64,000 bases of DNA from Parelaphostrongylus tenuis (GCA_019055375.1 JAHQIW010000933.1:31413-95412); one strand, 5' to 3'; shown: positions 17,145 through 28,329, counted from the stretch's first letter. Program-made: numbers and translations. The notes: generated by a model not told the origin, from the sequence alone.

Positions 17145-17796
17145 TTGTTTGAACTTTTGCGGCTGGAGAAATTACTCATACAAATCAGGGGTTAGTCATG
17201 GGTCAACGATCGCACCGAGTCTTGCCATCGTTTCTAAGGTGGAAGCTCCACTTTTCGCTCACCGCCCGTTACGTGACTGTCGATATATAGACGACTGTTT
17301 CATTGTCTGTTCCACACAAGAGAAAATTGACAAATGTTTAACAGTTTCAAATCAGCAGTCAGAGTGATTGAAATCTGCACGAAGAAGTCCACGTAGGAAC
17401 TGACTTTTATTCTAAACGCACAAATAAAGCTTCTGGGAAGTGGCTAGACTGCTAAATGGTACCGGAAACCAAGGAGCAAAATTAAATAGTCCACTACTTT
17501 CCCTCTCATCCCTCACGCGTGAAAAAAGCACTTATCAAAAACATGTACCGACCGGCAAAAATGCACGCACAATAGAAGAGGAGAGGAAAGAATCGCCTGA
17601 CTTGACACGAAAAATAGCCATTTCCAATGAGTGCGAAGCATGAGCCACTCGGGCAAGTTCAAACGGTAGAATTAGGCCCCAAAACAATATTTTACACCTA
17701 AATAAGATCCTTTTCAAGCTACCATTTGTATCAAACGTAACCTATAACGCCATCAAAAGGTGCTTCAAGGACATGCTCTTAAAAGTTCTCGGGTAG
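17145..17796 (+). pseudogene. Reverse transcriptase fossil, Penelope-like
   Basis: Plus-strand frames show SGVSHGSTIAPSLAIV, SKVEAPLFAHRPL and the catalytic YIDDCFIVCSTQE block at about 17180-17365. After frameshifts come KWYRKPRSK near 17455 and LPFVSNVTYNAIKRCF near 17717. The order fingers/palm, YxDD, thumb fits reverse transcriptases of Penelope-like elements as I know them. Stops and frame changes show it is dead. The GIY-YIG endonuclease expected downstream is not seen; a SINE follows instead. It matters because hammerheads elsewhere are linked to such elements. Confidence 0.7.
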
Positions 17797-17940
17797 TTGC
17801 TGAGTCCCATCTCCAACTCTGTGTCGTCATCTAGCTCCCAATCGCCTTTATCAACTCAGAAGACTGTATAGTCTGTCCTAACAGAAGCGAGGAAGACTGT
17901 ATGAGTTTCGACCCGGCTATATATATGTAATATAAAAACG

Positions 17941-18228
17941 AATGAAGCTCTCGGCATTGATCAATTTTCGAGAAATGCGTCATGCATTCGTCTTCATTTT
18001 TAACTCCGTTTAAGGTAACCAAATGCATATGGGCTTTACAATAACTCGCAGTGGTCTTCCACTCTATCGAGTCAGCGCTGCTTATCCTCTCAGACAAGTC
18101 TGTGATCAGTCTAATAACAATTCACCAACCCTGGAGAGATGAGTGGCTGGTGCGCTATGAGCGCGAGATCGAACCATTGACCTTGTGTGCGACGCACAGC
18201 ACCTCTAACCACTGCGCCACATGTGCTC
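17941..18228 (-). mobile_element. SINE family A, copy 3 (near complete)
   Basis: The minus strand begins GAGCACATGTGGCGCAGTGG, followed by TTAGAGGTGC (A box region). Then come GTCGCACACAAGGTCAATGG and TTCGATCTCGCGCTC (B box and the pairing 3' side of a tRNA-like acceptor). The SINE body follows with ACTTGTCTGAGAGGATAAGC, and the ATGCATGACGCATTTCTCG tail. Confidence 0.8.
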
Positions 18229-18264
18229 CTATGTAATGTATGCTCGCTTAAAAGAGCATCTAAA

Positions 18265-18340
18265 TGATAAGCAGACGACGACAAACGATTTACACTACAC
18301 TGCCGTCAAGTGAAAATCACTAGATCGGCACTGCTGTATT
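18265..18340 (-). mobile_element. Fragment of the hammerhead-element family
   Basis: GACGACGACAAACG, TTTACACTACACTGCCGTCA, AGTGAAAATCACT and CACTGCTGTATTTTCAATA match the part of the 45.97-46.27 kb element that lies away from the ribozyme. No ribozyme motif remains. Confidence 0.45.
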
Positions 18341-19485
18341 TTCAATATTGTCAATTTTTTAACTGAATTGCTACATCACTGGCTTGGTTACAAACGTCGT
18401 AAATAACAAGTTTCCTGATTTTTCCAGTACTTCATATCCGCTGCAATGACATATAATGTTGATTTTATGACTGAAACTAACATCGTAATCTCTTGTGTTT
18501 CTTTTGTAACAAATTAGCAAATCGTTAGTAAGTTATTTTTGATTTTTTACTTCAAGGATTGGGTCACTGTATTAGCCTTTGTCATATTCGAGTACTTCTA
18601 CACAAGAAGACGAAAAATAAAATTTCAGAAATCGCCCCTTTGATCTCAACCATACAATAATCTACTTATGTAACCAAAACTGCTATAGAATTAGAATGTA
18701 GAAAGATAAAAAACTCATCCACCCGTCTATACAACATCTCATTTTTTCTTTCTCTTATTTTTTTTCATAGTCGAGCTATTTTGAGTATTTAAGGATGGGT
18801 TATATGTAGTGAAATATCCCCCGTATAAGACAGTTCAAGTGTTTTACACACTTCTGTCATTGATATCACTTCCATTCTTGCTTCATGTGAATATCAAATC
18901 TAATTTTAATTTCACCTTTCATCGGAACATAAAGTGGGGTCGCATTTAATTTCACGATTCGTCATACCGGGTATTGCACGGTTTTCAAAGAGTTAGTATA
19001 GTTATGGTCATAATCTGCAATTCTGCGGCCATATAATTATTCGGCTTCAAAAGCCATAATCACAGAAATCTTCTCCATAGTGGGATGAGTAGAAACAATT
19101 AATTGCTCTGCTTACAGATCAATATGCTATTGTATTATTATATGGGACTTCTTAATTCAACTGCATATTGCTGTTCTCAGGTACAATTTATGCCTGAATT
19201 CAAGCAAATACGAATTCTCGTTAAGTTTCATCTGCAATCCAATTGCTTTTTTTTTTGGAAGTATCGATACGGTAGAAAATCTGACATTTTACAACAATGT
19301 TCTGAAACTACTCAAAAAAAACGCTGCTTTCTAGATTTACAAATTAAGTAGTCCATTCTTTCCACTCTTCTATATCTATGTTCCTTTTCATCTGGGAATG
19401 TTCCTTTCACATTATGGCACGGTGAGTTGCTGATGGCTCCTGAAAAATTCTTTATTCCAGTGTTCACATGACTAATGATTGATAC
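18341..19485. other. AT-rich stretch without recognised content
   Basis: I see no exon series, no tRNA-like element and no inverted repeat that I can support here. Confidence 0.4.
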
Positions 19486-19487
19486 CT

Positions 19488-19670
19488 CTCAAATGGAGGC
19501 CCATGACCAAGTGGTTGTGATGCTGGCCGCGGCTCCTATGGAGCCAAGCTCTATCACTCAGTTCTCTCCGGCAGTCAATAACAGCTCCCTATAGAACGCC
19601 ACAGCCAGATTATCCTCGAGATTGCAAGGAGACTCGCTCAATCAGTATTCTACGACGTTCAAGAAGAAGG
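19488..19670 (+). mobile_element. SINE family C
   Basis: CCCATGACCAAGTGGTTGTG is a degraded tRNA-like head. CTCTCCGGCAGTCAATAACA, ATCCTCGAGATTGCAAGGAG and GTATTCTACGACGTTCAAG follow, collinear with the copy at 53.9 kb and inverse to those at 14.6 and 47.8 kb. Confidence 0.65.
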
Positions 19671-19680
19671 CAAAAAATCC

Positions 19681-19897
19681 TTACCTTTGAGGGCCAGCGT
19701 TGATAGGCAGGAGGCGTCGTGTCGTCACTTGCGTGGTAATCGGGGAGCGGCTCTGTATGTCTGTGCATGCGTGTCCGGCTGTCTGTCTGCTTTACCAGGA
19801 GACGCGACGACGCCATTATAGTAGCTGAGTGAGATTTGACGTCGCGCGGTGAAAATCAGAATGACTCTCATGGTCCCTAAAGGGTTGGTGCAAAATT
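19681..19897. mobile_element. TTAA-type MITE
   Basis: The ends TTACCTTTGAGGG and CCCTAAAGGGTT are inverted copies. The interior shares CAGCGTTGATAGGCAGGAGG, TGCATGCGTG and GACGTCGCGCGG with the MITEs at 21.6, 25.2, 31.3 and 49.7 kb. The left TTAA has mutated. Confidence 0.65.
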
Positions 19898-20221
19898 TCC
19901 GCCTCGCGAAACGTGGCGAAGGTGGCATATATATGTGCTACAACGGACTCAACCAAAACAATTCATAAACTCAGAAGCAGTTATCTGTTTTACGCTAATT
20001 GTAGTACTGAAGAGAATTCAAACTTTTCTTGTATGGAAGGGCCCTATGGATGTACAAACTCAACTGGTTTTTATGAGGAAATCTTCCAACTCTAGAATTT
20101 TTGATTTTCAAAATTCCACAAAGAATAGAAATCTAGATTGCATTTTTTTTTGAGCAAGACTACTCTTTTCTAGAAGTGCTATAGTACTATCATTGTATAT
20201 CCAAGAATGATGAATGACATG

Positions 20222-20310
20222 TAGAACTTGAAACCCACTACGGGAGTTGAATCTGAGACTCATCCAAATCGGGAGCGCGAGTACCACTACGCCACCGAGG
20301 CCATCCCTGT
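20222..20310 (-). mobile_element. tRNA-like unit, family B, solo
   Basis: On the minus strand, CGGTGGCGTAGTGGTACTCG (A box) and GATTCAACTCCCGTAG (B box) are separated as in a tRNA. The second foldback arm is not found next to it. Confidence 0.5.
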
Positions 20311-20468
20311 GCTACCACTCTCTCTTCGAAATAGGCAACGATTCTGTGGCAACCAGCGGTTAACGAGTTTGGTCTGGAAGGCACATATCGGCGATTCGGT
20401 AAGCAATTCGTTTTTTTTTTTCAAACTTTAATCGTTGGATAACACGTGGGTACTGTTGGAACAACAGG

Positions 20469-20629
20469 ATAACAAAGCTTCCGTGACCATGGACCCACGG
20501 CATCTGCGTCTCTAACCCCTAGCGTGTTCCGCCTAACAGCGTGCTGAAAGTTAGACGCGGTTTGCTGGAAGCATACCGCTAGGGCTTGAAGACGCAGAAG
20601 TCGTGGGTCCGCAGTTCCGTAAGGGTTAA
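20469..20629. mobile_element. TTAA-type MITE, CCGTGG subfamily
   Basis: The left part GTGACCATGGACCCACGGC and right part GTGGGTCCGCAGTTCCGTAA are inverted copies, and the right end is AAGGGTTAA. CTGCGTCTCTAACCCCTAGC matches the elements at 28.6 and 52.8 kb. Confidence 0.55.
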
Positions 20630-21529
20630 GTCGGTAAGGAAAACACCGTAATATTTAATGCAGAATTCACACAGTTTCATCAAATGCCGTTGAAAGTATG
20701 AGTTAAAGAGGGTGATTGTTTTTGTTTCACATGCAAGGATTGTCTATTCACTAGAAACAGTGTACAAAGGAAAAAAAAGCACGGAAATTTTTTTCCACAA
20801 CACACAGCAAAAATATTCACAGAACTAACTCTCCAATGAAAATCACGATAGTCGAGTGGGGATACATGAAAATTGGCCGAATCGTCGATGTGACATTCAT
20901 AGGCGTAACATTGAGGGTTGATGAAAAATCAGCCAGGCACATTGAATTCCGCAGTCACACTGAAATCAGGTGTCGTCGCAGGAGAGTGTTAAAATGTGAG
21001 TAAAGTCTCATTAGATGACAAAATTGTCATGAAGCAAGAGGTGCGGTGGTTAACATACGCACCCGGAAATGGTGAGACGCGAGTTCAACTTTCAGCATGA
21101 TTCAAATTTCACATGTCACAACATTCTTTAACCTATTGAAGAAGTTTTCAGAAGATCAATGTTTCTTTTCGGGTACTGATTTAGTTCCACTAATGTATCC
21201 ACAGTTTTCTTGGTCACTTGTGATTAGTCTCAAAATCGAGGAAGGAACTACACCACTCGCAATGCGTCGCTTCCGTGTCGGAGGCCATTTCTCTGTTTGA
21301 GGACTTTACAATACCAGGAGCTGTGTAGCTCTGTCTGAAGGAAACCTCTGTTTCCTAGTAGGAGCTTTTAACCACGACGACTTTTGATTTTTTTCGGCAC
21401 TCCGAAGTCCATGGAGGTCCCATCGATCATTGTGTTCTCGAATGAATGACTCTTAGAGGGATTACATCGTCGCCTAAGATTCAATACGGTTTTTAGCGGT
21501 GTTGTGATATTCAAATTATACGCTTGAGA

Positions 21530-22010
21530 GTGTTGAATGAAATGAAAGATATTCAACACCAGGGGAGTCGAACCCGCATCTTATCAAATTTCCGTCAGCT
21601 TAACCCTTTGGGGGCAATGGGGTCATTTTGATGGTCATCGCGCGACGTCAGATCTCACTGCATTGCCGGCATCGCGTCTCGTGGAAAGCAAGTAAGCAGC
21701 CAGACACGCATGCAGAGACATGCAGATGCCACATACCTAACAGCCGCGCAAGCGACGGCGCGACACCGTCTGTCTGTCAACGCCGCTCCTCAATGGGTTA
21801 ACTGGGTTCAATGCCGATATGGGCCTACCAAACCAAATCCCTAATTGTTGATTGTTGACGCTTCGAGTTTTTATCGAAGAAAGAATGGTGGAAAATAGAC
21901 AATCTCTGTGGTGTAGTGGTAGCGCGTGCTCCGCGCATGGGTCAAGCCGAGGTTCAACTCCCTCCAGGCGTCGAGCATATTGCATGTCATTCAGCACTTT
22001 CAGATGGTGA
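21530..22010. mobile_element. Family B foldback interrupted by a MITE
   Basis: The left arm fragment GGGGAGTCGAACCCGCAT (21560 region) carries an inverted B box. The right arm CTGTGGTGTAGTGGTAGCG with GGTTCAACTCCCTCC at 21906-21965 carries A and B boxes. A TTAA MITE (21600-21801) has landed in the left arm, cutting it off after TCCGTCAGC. Confidence 0.6.
21600..21801. mobile_element. TTAA-type MITE, complete, nested
   Basis: Both ends carry TTAA (21600-21603 and 21798-21801). The termini TTAACCCTTTGGGGGC and CTCCTCAATGGGTTAA are imperfect inverted repeats. TTAA target duplication and CCCT termini are the piggyBac signature. There is no coding capacity in 202 bases, so it would need a transposase in trans. 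Confidence 0.75.
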
Positions 22011-22376
22011 AGCAATTTTTTCGGGAGGGGCTAGAGCTTCCGAGACACTTCAGCCCAACTGCTGTTGTCATTCCATATTTACTTAACTCTTCAATCAGTT
22101 GTTTTTGTTGAGCTCGTGAAAATCACGTGACCATCGACTCTGTCCGTCTCTGGTTGTCGCTGATAACTGAGCTCCCTAGAGCACGCTTGTGACCGCCCAT
22201 ATCACACCCGATTCACCCCCCACATCAGTGTCAAATGGGGAATGGGGAGTATTGATCGCTGGCAGTGTCTGTGCTCTCTCTCGCCACCATAATCCATCAT
22301 CATCTCGAAAGGATTTAATCGATGCTTGTGGAAACCTCTGACTGTTTCGCTTTCTTTCCTTTATCTTAACCTTTCT

Positions 22377-22463
22377 CTAACCCTTTCAGGATCACGTGTA
22401 CCACTCATGACTCACGCACATTTTCGTGGTTTTCTCGTCGACTATAGACTTTTCATTGGACAC
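22377..22463. mobile_element. TTAA-type MITE fragment related to the 743-base element
   Basis: TAACCCTTTCAGGATCACG and TTTTCTCGTCGACTATAGAC match the left end of the element at 22674-23416, 300 bases away and in the same orientation. Confidence 0.55.
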
Positions 22464-22673
22464 GTATTTCGGCCGCGCAGCCTCGTTAATCGCACAGTGT
22501 CTTTTGTTTGAGCCAATCCTTTCAGGGAGAACCCCCCTCCCCCACTCCCTACATAAAGGAATAGTCGACGAACATGTTACAATGCCACATGTAAAGTGAA
22601 AATTCACTTCACAAACAGCAGAAACAGCATATCACTACTTATCCAGTGTCATGATCGCCGGACATTGCAGTGA

Positions 22674-23416
22674 TTAACCCTTTCGGGACCGCGTGTACCA
22701 CTCATGGTACATGGGAATTTTCGTGATTTTCTCGTCAACTATAAACTTCTCGTTAGACTTTAAAAAGCCATTCGATAGCTGAAAAAATTGCGGTTCTGAT
22801 GGTATACGTGACTTTTAGAAACGCTTTTCCAGTGAGCTGCAAAGGATGGTCTTTTCACGGTTCTAAGGTATTTCATCAAAATCTTAGTAATATTTCGATA
22901 GCTTGAGAAATGACGATTTAAAATATAAATTCAATTTTTTAATTTAGATTACAAATTTAGGTTTTCAATGCACTGTATAAACGTTCAACAAAAATCACGT
23001 TTCGGTTCTTTTATTTAATTTATCTATTATATTTTCGTTTCTCTAACAAGTTATTGATTGTTTTTCAACTTCAAGTTTATATTATATCTCCTAGGCAGTG
23101 TTTATGATAAGATATATCAGAATTGATAGATTTACATAATTAAATTCCTTGTTCAAGTTATTAAAATTGACAGAATGCCAACATCACTGTGATTGCATAA
23201 TAAAAGGGAGCTTTTTTTTACAGACCTAAACGTTATATTCGCATTAAATGCATACGAGTATGTAAAGAAAATCTTAAACGTTTGAGATATAACAAGACAC
23301 TCCGCATTTTTATTTGCAAAGGTGAAAAAATCCTAGTCACAAACCAAAAATCGCGCCCCGGAGCTGCGATTTGCACTGCGCGTGGCGATCGCGGTCGGTG
23401 GTCCCGAAAGGGTTGA
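22674..23416. mobile_element. Long TTAA-type MITE (743 bases)
   Basis: The left end TTAACCCTTTCGGGACCGCG and right end GTGGTCCCGAAAGGGTTGAA are inverted copies, and the interior is AT rich with no open frame. It ends 263 bases before the prx-19 start, so it may contribute to that promoter region. Confidence 0.7.
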
Positions 23417-23657
23417 ACTCTCTGATTTGTGATCTACCCAGAGTTGATCAAGCTCTCATCTCAAGCGATGTCTCAAGTCTGAAAGTGATGTGTTCTGCAC
23501 TTCGGTTTTTTTTTTCTTTTCTTATGATTTGCTAATGTTTCTTAGACGAAGGGCCCTCTATGCAGTAGATCGCCGAAAGGAAAAGAATGAAAATCGGAAA
23601 CTTCGTTAGATTTGGTTGATTTTCCTTGTCCTCTACTCATTCGCTTCTACAAGCATG

Positions 23658-23667
23658 TTTTTGACAG
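23658..23667 (+). promoter_or_regulatory. Probable trans-splice acceptor of prx-19
   Basis: GTTTTTGACAG is a T-rich run ending in AG 11 bases before the ATG, with no upstream exon in sight. This is how spliced-leader acceptor sites look in nematodes. Confidence 0.45.
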
Positions 23668-23678
23668 GAGAGAGAGAG

Positions 23679-26600
23679 ATGACGAAGAGCGATGGTGACC
23701 CTCCCAAAAACGATTCCCAGGACGTTCAGGGCCTTAGTGAACTTCTTGACGACGCCTTAAAAGGCTTCAAAGAGTGAGCTGATTTATGTTCTCTTCTATT
23801 TGTCGAGTAGCTTCATTTCTTCAGAGGTTTCTTCAAGGGTTTTCCTTATTTAACCCTACGTTTAGGCGACCTCGTACCACTGACGACGAGCTAGATGAGC
23901 TCATGGCTGAGCACGATCAAGCAGCTGCTCAAAAAGCCGCTGGAGACTTCCAAGCGATGCTCCAACAAATGGTCCGAGTCCAAGAGGTGCACTCAATTCC
24001 CTAATCTTACATTAAATATTCCTTTAGTCTAAGCAGTAGCATTTGGTCCGATCGTTCGTGTATTGTGATTTCTGAGCATGCCCAGTTGTAGGTAAAAGTC
24101 TGACCGCGGGCGGGAACTGAACTCGCATTTCGCCCATACCGGGCTCGTGCTAACACCACACCACCGAGGCTAACCCACTTGTGATTTCATCCTTTCTGCT
24201 TTTGCTATCGGGAACTCCCAAACGTTGTTCGGCGATCTAAAAATTCTGGATGATAAGCGAAAATTCGACTGTATGCGGGAGTTGAACCCGCGTTCGCCCC
24301 ATACCGCCTGGGGCGCGTGTTACCCCATTACACCACAGAAACCTCCACTCTTGTTCGTCTATTATGTTGTTATTGTATTATCATATTTAGGAAGCTATAC
24401 GTAGAGCTGAGGACTCCGGTCAACGTGTGCCGGAATGCGACCGAGAGGCTAAGGATATGATCGAAGCTATGAAGGCACTGATGGAAAGCAGTGAAAAGGT
24501 ACAAGGTGGTCTGGTCTCTCAATCTCGTTTATTTAGTGTTTAGAAGGGTAGAAATCATTTCTTTTCTGGATTGCTAACGCTACCAGTCACGACGATTTCG
24601 TCGCTGGACTCGATATGCTCAAATCACCGGATTCACAAATGGAGCCTGTCATGGCTCTGATCCTCCAGGTGATAGTTAACGTTTATTGGTTAGTCTCAGT
24701 CTTTCAAGTCCTTGTGTTCCTCCGATGAGAGTACTATGCCACTTTAAGCTGTATCAGTAGAAAAAAGTTAGGAGCTATCCAGCCACTTTCAAGTTGGCGA
24801 GGCAGAGGAGAACTACGCCATGCATTCGCCTTCAAATTTTAGCGCCGTTCGAGGTGAGGTGCATATTTAGCCCTTACAATGACTCGTGGTGGGACTGCTG
24901 CTTATCCTCCTAGATAAGTCTAGTACCGATTTGCCGACCCCTGAGGGATGGATGGCTTGGTGAGTTAGAGCACGAGGTCGAAACATTGACCTTATGTGCA
25001 ACACAGAGCACCTCTAACCACTGCGCCTAATATTTGTGAAAATAGGATGTATAAGGATTTCCACAGGTAAAATTTCAACCATGGGAAAATGAAAACCTTA
25101 ACAAAGTAGAAGGAAGAACTGAGTGAATCTCAAAAAAAAAATACTGCAAGCATTTACGAGATTCTTCGAATGAAATACGAAGATGTCCCTTTGAGGACCA
25201 AACGGCACTTTCGTGCCGTGCCGCGCGACGTCAAATCTCACTCGGCTACTGTGATGGCGGCGTCGCGTCTCGTGAGAGCGTGGGCGCATCTCGTGGGAAA
25301 GCGGGCGCAGAGTCGCAGATTCCGCCCCTGTGAGTGCCGCTCAAGGGAAGATGTAGTGCCGCGTGCCTAACAACGCTGGTCCCCAAAGGGATATGTTAAT
25401 GGAGATCAAAGAAGTGTAAATCAACAACGATTCTCACTGAGCATCGCTCAACGTGGACGACTATCAATGTCTTACTTTATAAGCCATGACAAGGATAGTG
25501 TGAGTCTTTGTTATGGCTAACTACTGACAATAAAGCATGATATTCTGAGGATAGTGGCGCTTGTGTTGCAGTGGTTAGAGGTGCTCTGCGTCGCACACAT
25601 GGTCGATGGTTCTATTCCACGCTCAAAGCTTACCAAACCTTCCATCTCTGGTGTCAGCGAATTGGCACCACACTTGTCTGGGAGAACAGCCGACCGACTT
25701 GATACATCGAGAGGCCATTGCGAGGCATTGTAAAGACCAGTTATACATTCAACCACCTCAAAGTTACCTGAAAATTGGAGATGTATGCGTGGTGCATTGC
25801 TTAGGGATTGATTACTACTAAGACCTTTGCCCTTTCATTCTGGAGAAGGTACCTTCTGTGAATTACTTTTTGATAACTGCATATTCAATAATATTGAGCG
25901 ATATGCAAAACTTTGAACCCCGGACTTGAAATGAACCCACGTCTCACTCTTTGCGGGGTGTGCTAACCACTATGCTACCCGGGCTTTTGTGCTGCTGCGT
26001 TTTTTTTTGTAATAAATAAATATCAAAGAAAGTTTAAAAGACGAATTGTTTTAGACTTTGGCGTCGAAGTCTGTGATGTACCCGCCTCTGAAGGAGATTC
26101 ATGACAATTATCCAAGCTATTTTGTCGAACATGGAGCGTCTCTTGATTCTGAGACGAGACAACGATATGAAAAACAATATGAGGTTGCTTCGTTCTTATT
26201 TGCTGAAGCGATTCAGTGTTTGTACATTTATTCTTTAACGCGGATGAAGCTCTTCTGTAGAAGTCCTTTCGCCTATTCCTTGACTTCGATTTTTTTTGTT
26301 GCATATATTGCTATACATAGCTGAGAGCGCATATGGTGCAGAGGTTAGAGGTGCTCCTCTGCCCCGCACACAAGGCCCATGGCGCGATCCTGGTCCAGGG
26401 CTCACCAAGCTATTCATTCCTGCGAGGTCAGCAAGTTGTTACCAAACTGGTCGCAAATATATCTAAGAGGATAGCCAGCATTGAGTCGATACAACAAGAG
26501 GCCACTGCGAGTCATTGTAAGGGGTGCGGTATGCATTCAATCACCTCATTCGAAGTTAAAAATTGAAAAGGAATGCATGACGCATCCCTGAGGGATTGAT

Positions 26601-27925
26601 CAACGCCGAAAGCTTCATCCTTTATATATTGTTGATATTTGTCTTTGATAACCGAAAGTTAGGCATTCTGATAAGCCGATAGGTCTTTGTAGTCAAGTTA
26701 TAGTAACGGTTTTCCTGTCATGAGGTCAAGAGATCGACTCTCAATAAGCTTCGGCATGATTCAAATCATCTCACGAACTTTCTCTCATCATAAACTTTCA
26801 CGAGGTTTTCATCATTTGATGCGAATATATGGAACCTCGAGAAAGCTTAATATTAAGAAGGACAAGTAAAACTTGTGTTTTTCTTAGACTGATCGGTCAT
26901 ATCTCTTGTAAAAATGAGATCCACTTGATACTTTTTCTTCGAGATGGTTTTAGTCTGATAATGTAATTGAGCTCTTTATTTCTATTGCTTTTTTAACAGT
27001 GTTATAATGTTGTTGATAAACATGTAAGAGTATCGAGTGGAATGCGAAACATCTGACCCTGGGCGAGAGTTGAAACAGCGTTTCATTTGTAGCAGGGAGG
27101 GACGCGTACTACCACTGTACCACAGTGGCCACCGCTTTTTCGATATAAACTATCGTAGCTGTGAGCAACCAACCTTATATGGGTTCGGTCGCATAAAAGC
27201 GTATCGAAATTAGACCCACTTCTGACTGTTGTGAAGTGCGTGAAGTATAATGAGAATCGACATAGGGGTACGGCATGATGAGGTTTGCATCAGTGTAAAC
27301 CCCAATTTGTATGACATAATGGAATGCGCATCTATAATCGAAGGATAAAAAGATTAACCAGAACTGAGAATAAAATTATTGTTGAGAGTTCGTTGCGGTA
27401 AATCTTGTATTCAAATCGGCGAACATGTGTTCCGCCCTTCCTCTAAGGCACTTATACTAAGAAGATCTGTTTTTTACTGTTGATTTATTTCAGATTCTTG
27501 GAAAAATTTGTCACGAATTCGAAAAGCAGCCGGATGATCCGCAGGAATTTGCTCGATGTTCTAATGTATCCCTCGAGGGGAAGGTGAGAAGGTTATCACT
27601 TACAAAAGTATAATTTTGAAATGTTGTGATCGACTCACACGCATTCAGGATGATATGGCCAATAGTCCTTCTCAAATGGGTAACTTTGAAGTGCTTGGAA
27701 AATTACTCGTTGAATTACAATCTTATGGTTATCCTCCAAAGGAGTTAACAGGAGAACTGCCTGCTGGTGGGTGAAAATTTCTATTTATCACATCAAGTGT
27801 TAGAAAATATGTGGAGATCGTTTGTAGTATGCTATCAATTTACAGGATGGACCGTCGATGACACTACTGGCTTGCCAAAAATAAGTGACGTTTCAGCTGC
27901 TGCGAATGCCTGTTCATTGATGTGA
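23679..27925 (+). CDS. prx-19: Peroxisome biogenesis factor 19, complete
   Basis: PEX19 is the cytosolic chaperone and import receptor that carries peroxisomal membrane proteins to PEX3. Exons are 23679-23773, 23866-23986, 24391-24498, 24552-24668, 26055-26183, 27494-27583, 27649-27766 and 27846-27925, giving 285 residues. LSELLDDALKGF (19-30) matches the PEX3-binding N-terminal helix. The middle reads MLKSPDSQMEPVMALILQ, then SKSVMYPPLKEI and NYPSYF, as in the PEX19 cargo-binding domain. GYPPKELTGELPAG leads to the C-terminus, which ends CSLM, a CaaX box for farnesylation as in other PEX19 proteins. The acceptor of exon 4 is the least certain; AAATCA after GGGTAG keeps phase. Introns 2 to 5 contain tRNA-like and SINE insertions, which account for most of the gene's length. 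Confidence 0.95.
24085..24180 (-). mobile_element. tRNA-like unit, family B, in prx-19 intron 2
   Basis: Minus strand: CTCGGTGGTGTGGTGTTAGC (A box) and GAGTTCAGTTCCCGCCC (B box) with the CGGTCAGACTTTTACC tail seen in other family B units. Confidence 0.6.
24262..24352 (-). mobile_element. tRNA-like unit, family B, second copy in prx-19 intron 2
   Basis: Minus strand: TTCTGTGGTGTAATGGGGTA (A box), then GCGGGTTCAACTCCCGC, a perfect T-arm with five pairs around TTCAACT. It points the same way as the unit 180 bases upstream, so the two do not form a foldback. Confidence 0.6.
24820..25030 (-). mobile_element. SINE family A, copy 4, in prx-19 intron 4
   Basis: It carries the tail CGCCATGCATTCGCCTTCAA, TTACAATGACTCG, the body CCTCCTAGATAAGTCTAG and GATGGCTTGGTGAG, and the head complement AGAGCACCTCTAACCACTGC. 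Confidence 0.7.
25184..25392. mobile_element. TTAA-type MITE in prx-19 intron 4
   Basis: The ends TCCCTTTGAGGACCA and TGGTCCCCAAAGGGA are near-perfect inverted repeats. The interior GCCGCGCGACGTCAAATCTC is shared with the 19.7, 21.6 and 31.3 kb elements. The outer TTAA sites have mutated. Confidence 0.7.
25557..25820 (+). mobile_element. SINE family A, copy 5, in prx-19 intron 4
   Basis: GTTGCAGTGGTTAGAGGTGC (A box) and GCGTCGCACACATGGTCGAT are followed by a B-box-like GGTTCTATTCC and GACTTGATACATCGAGAGGC. The tail TGTATGCGTGGTGCATTG ends it. The orientation is opposite to copy 4. Confidence 0.7.
25900..25985 (-). mobile_element. tRNA-like unit, family B, in prx-19 intron 4
   Basis: Minus strand: GTAGCATAGTGGTTAGCACA (A box) and GTGGGTTCATTTCAAG (degraded B box), with the CAAAGTTTTGCATA tail typical of the family. 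Confidence 0.5.
26325..26620 (+). mobile_element. SINE family A, copy 6, in prx-19 intron 5
   Basis: It begins GAGCGCATATGGTGCAGAGG and has CCGCACACAAGGCCCATGG and a body with CTCACCAAGC. The tail is ATGCATGACGCATCCCTGAG, then GATCAACGCCGAAAGCTTCA. Confidence 0.8.
27040..27140 (-). mobile_element. tRNA-like unit, family B, in prx-19 intron 5
   Basis: Minus strand: CACTGTGGTACAGTGGTAGT (A box) and a degraded B box ahead of CGCCCAGGGTCAGATGTTTC. No facing arm was found nearby. Confidence 0.5.
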
Positions 27926-28329
27926 AGCGTCAGTTTGACGAGGACTCGAGGATTAGTTGTTTCCTCGGAAAATTCTTGATTTCGCATTATGTCCTGGGCA
28001 ACGATGTCAGTTCACTCATCATCTGAATGCTCAGAAATTTCTAACCGCATTGCTCGATGTCACTTTCTCTATTTTCCTTTATCACCTGAGAAATAGGTTG
28101 TGGTAGTTTGTATCCTATTAATCACTGTTTATAGTATGTCGTAATCTTGCAAGACATCAAGTTTTTTTCTTATAATCAGCGCCATTTTGTTTTTATAGTT
28201 GTACTCGATTAACACATTTATCACTTCGTCTTCCAACTTCTTTGTGAGCGTGAGTCCAGTCCACAAATGTTTACCGTCGGATTTCTTTTGTTCTCATATT
28301 GGAGACCGACTTTCCTTTAACTTCAACAT

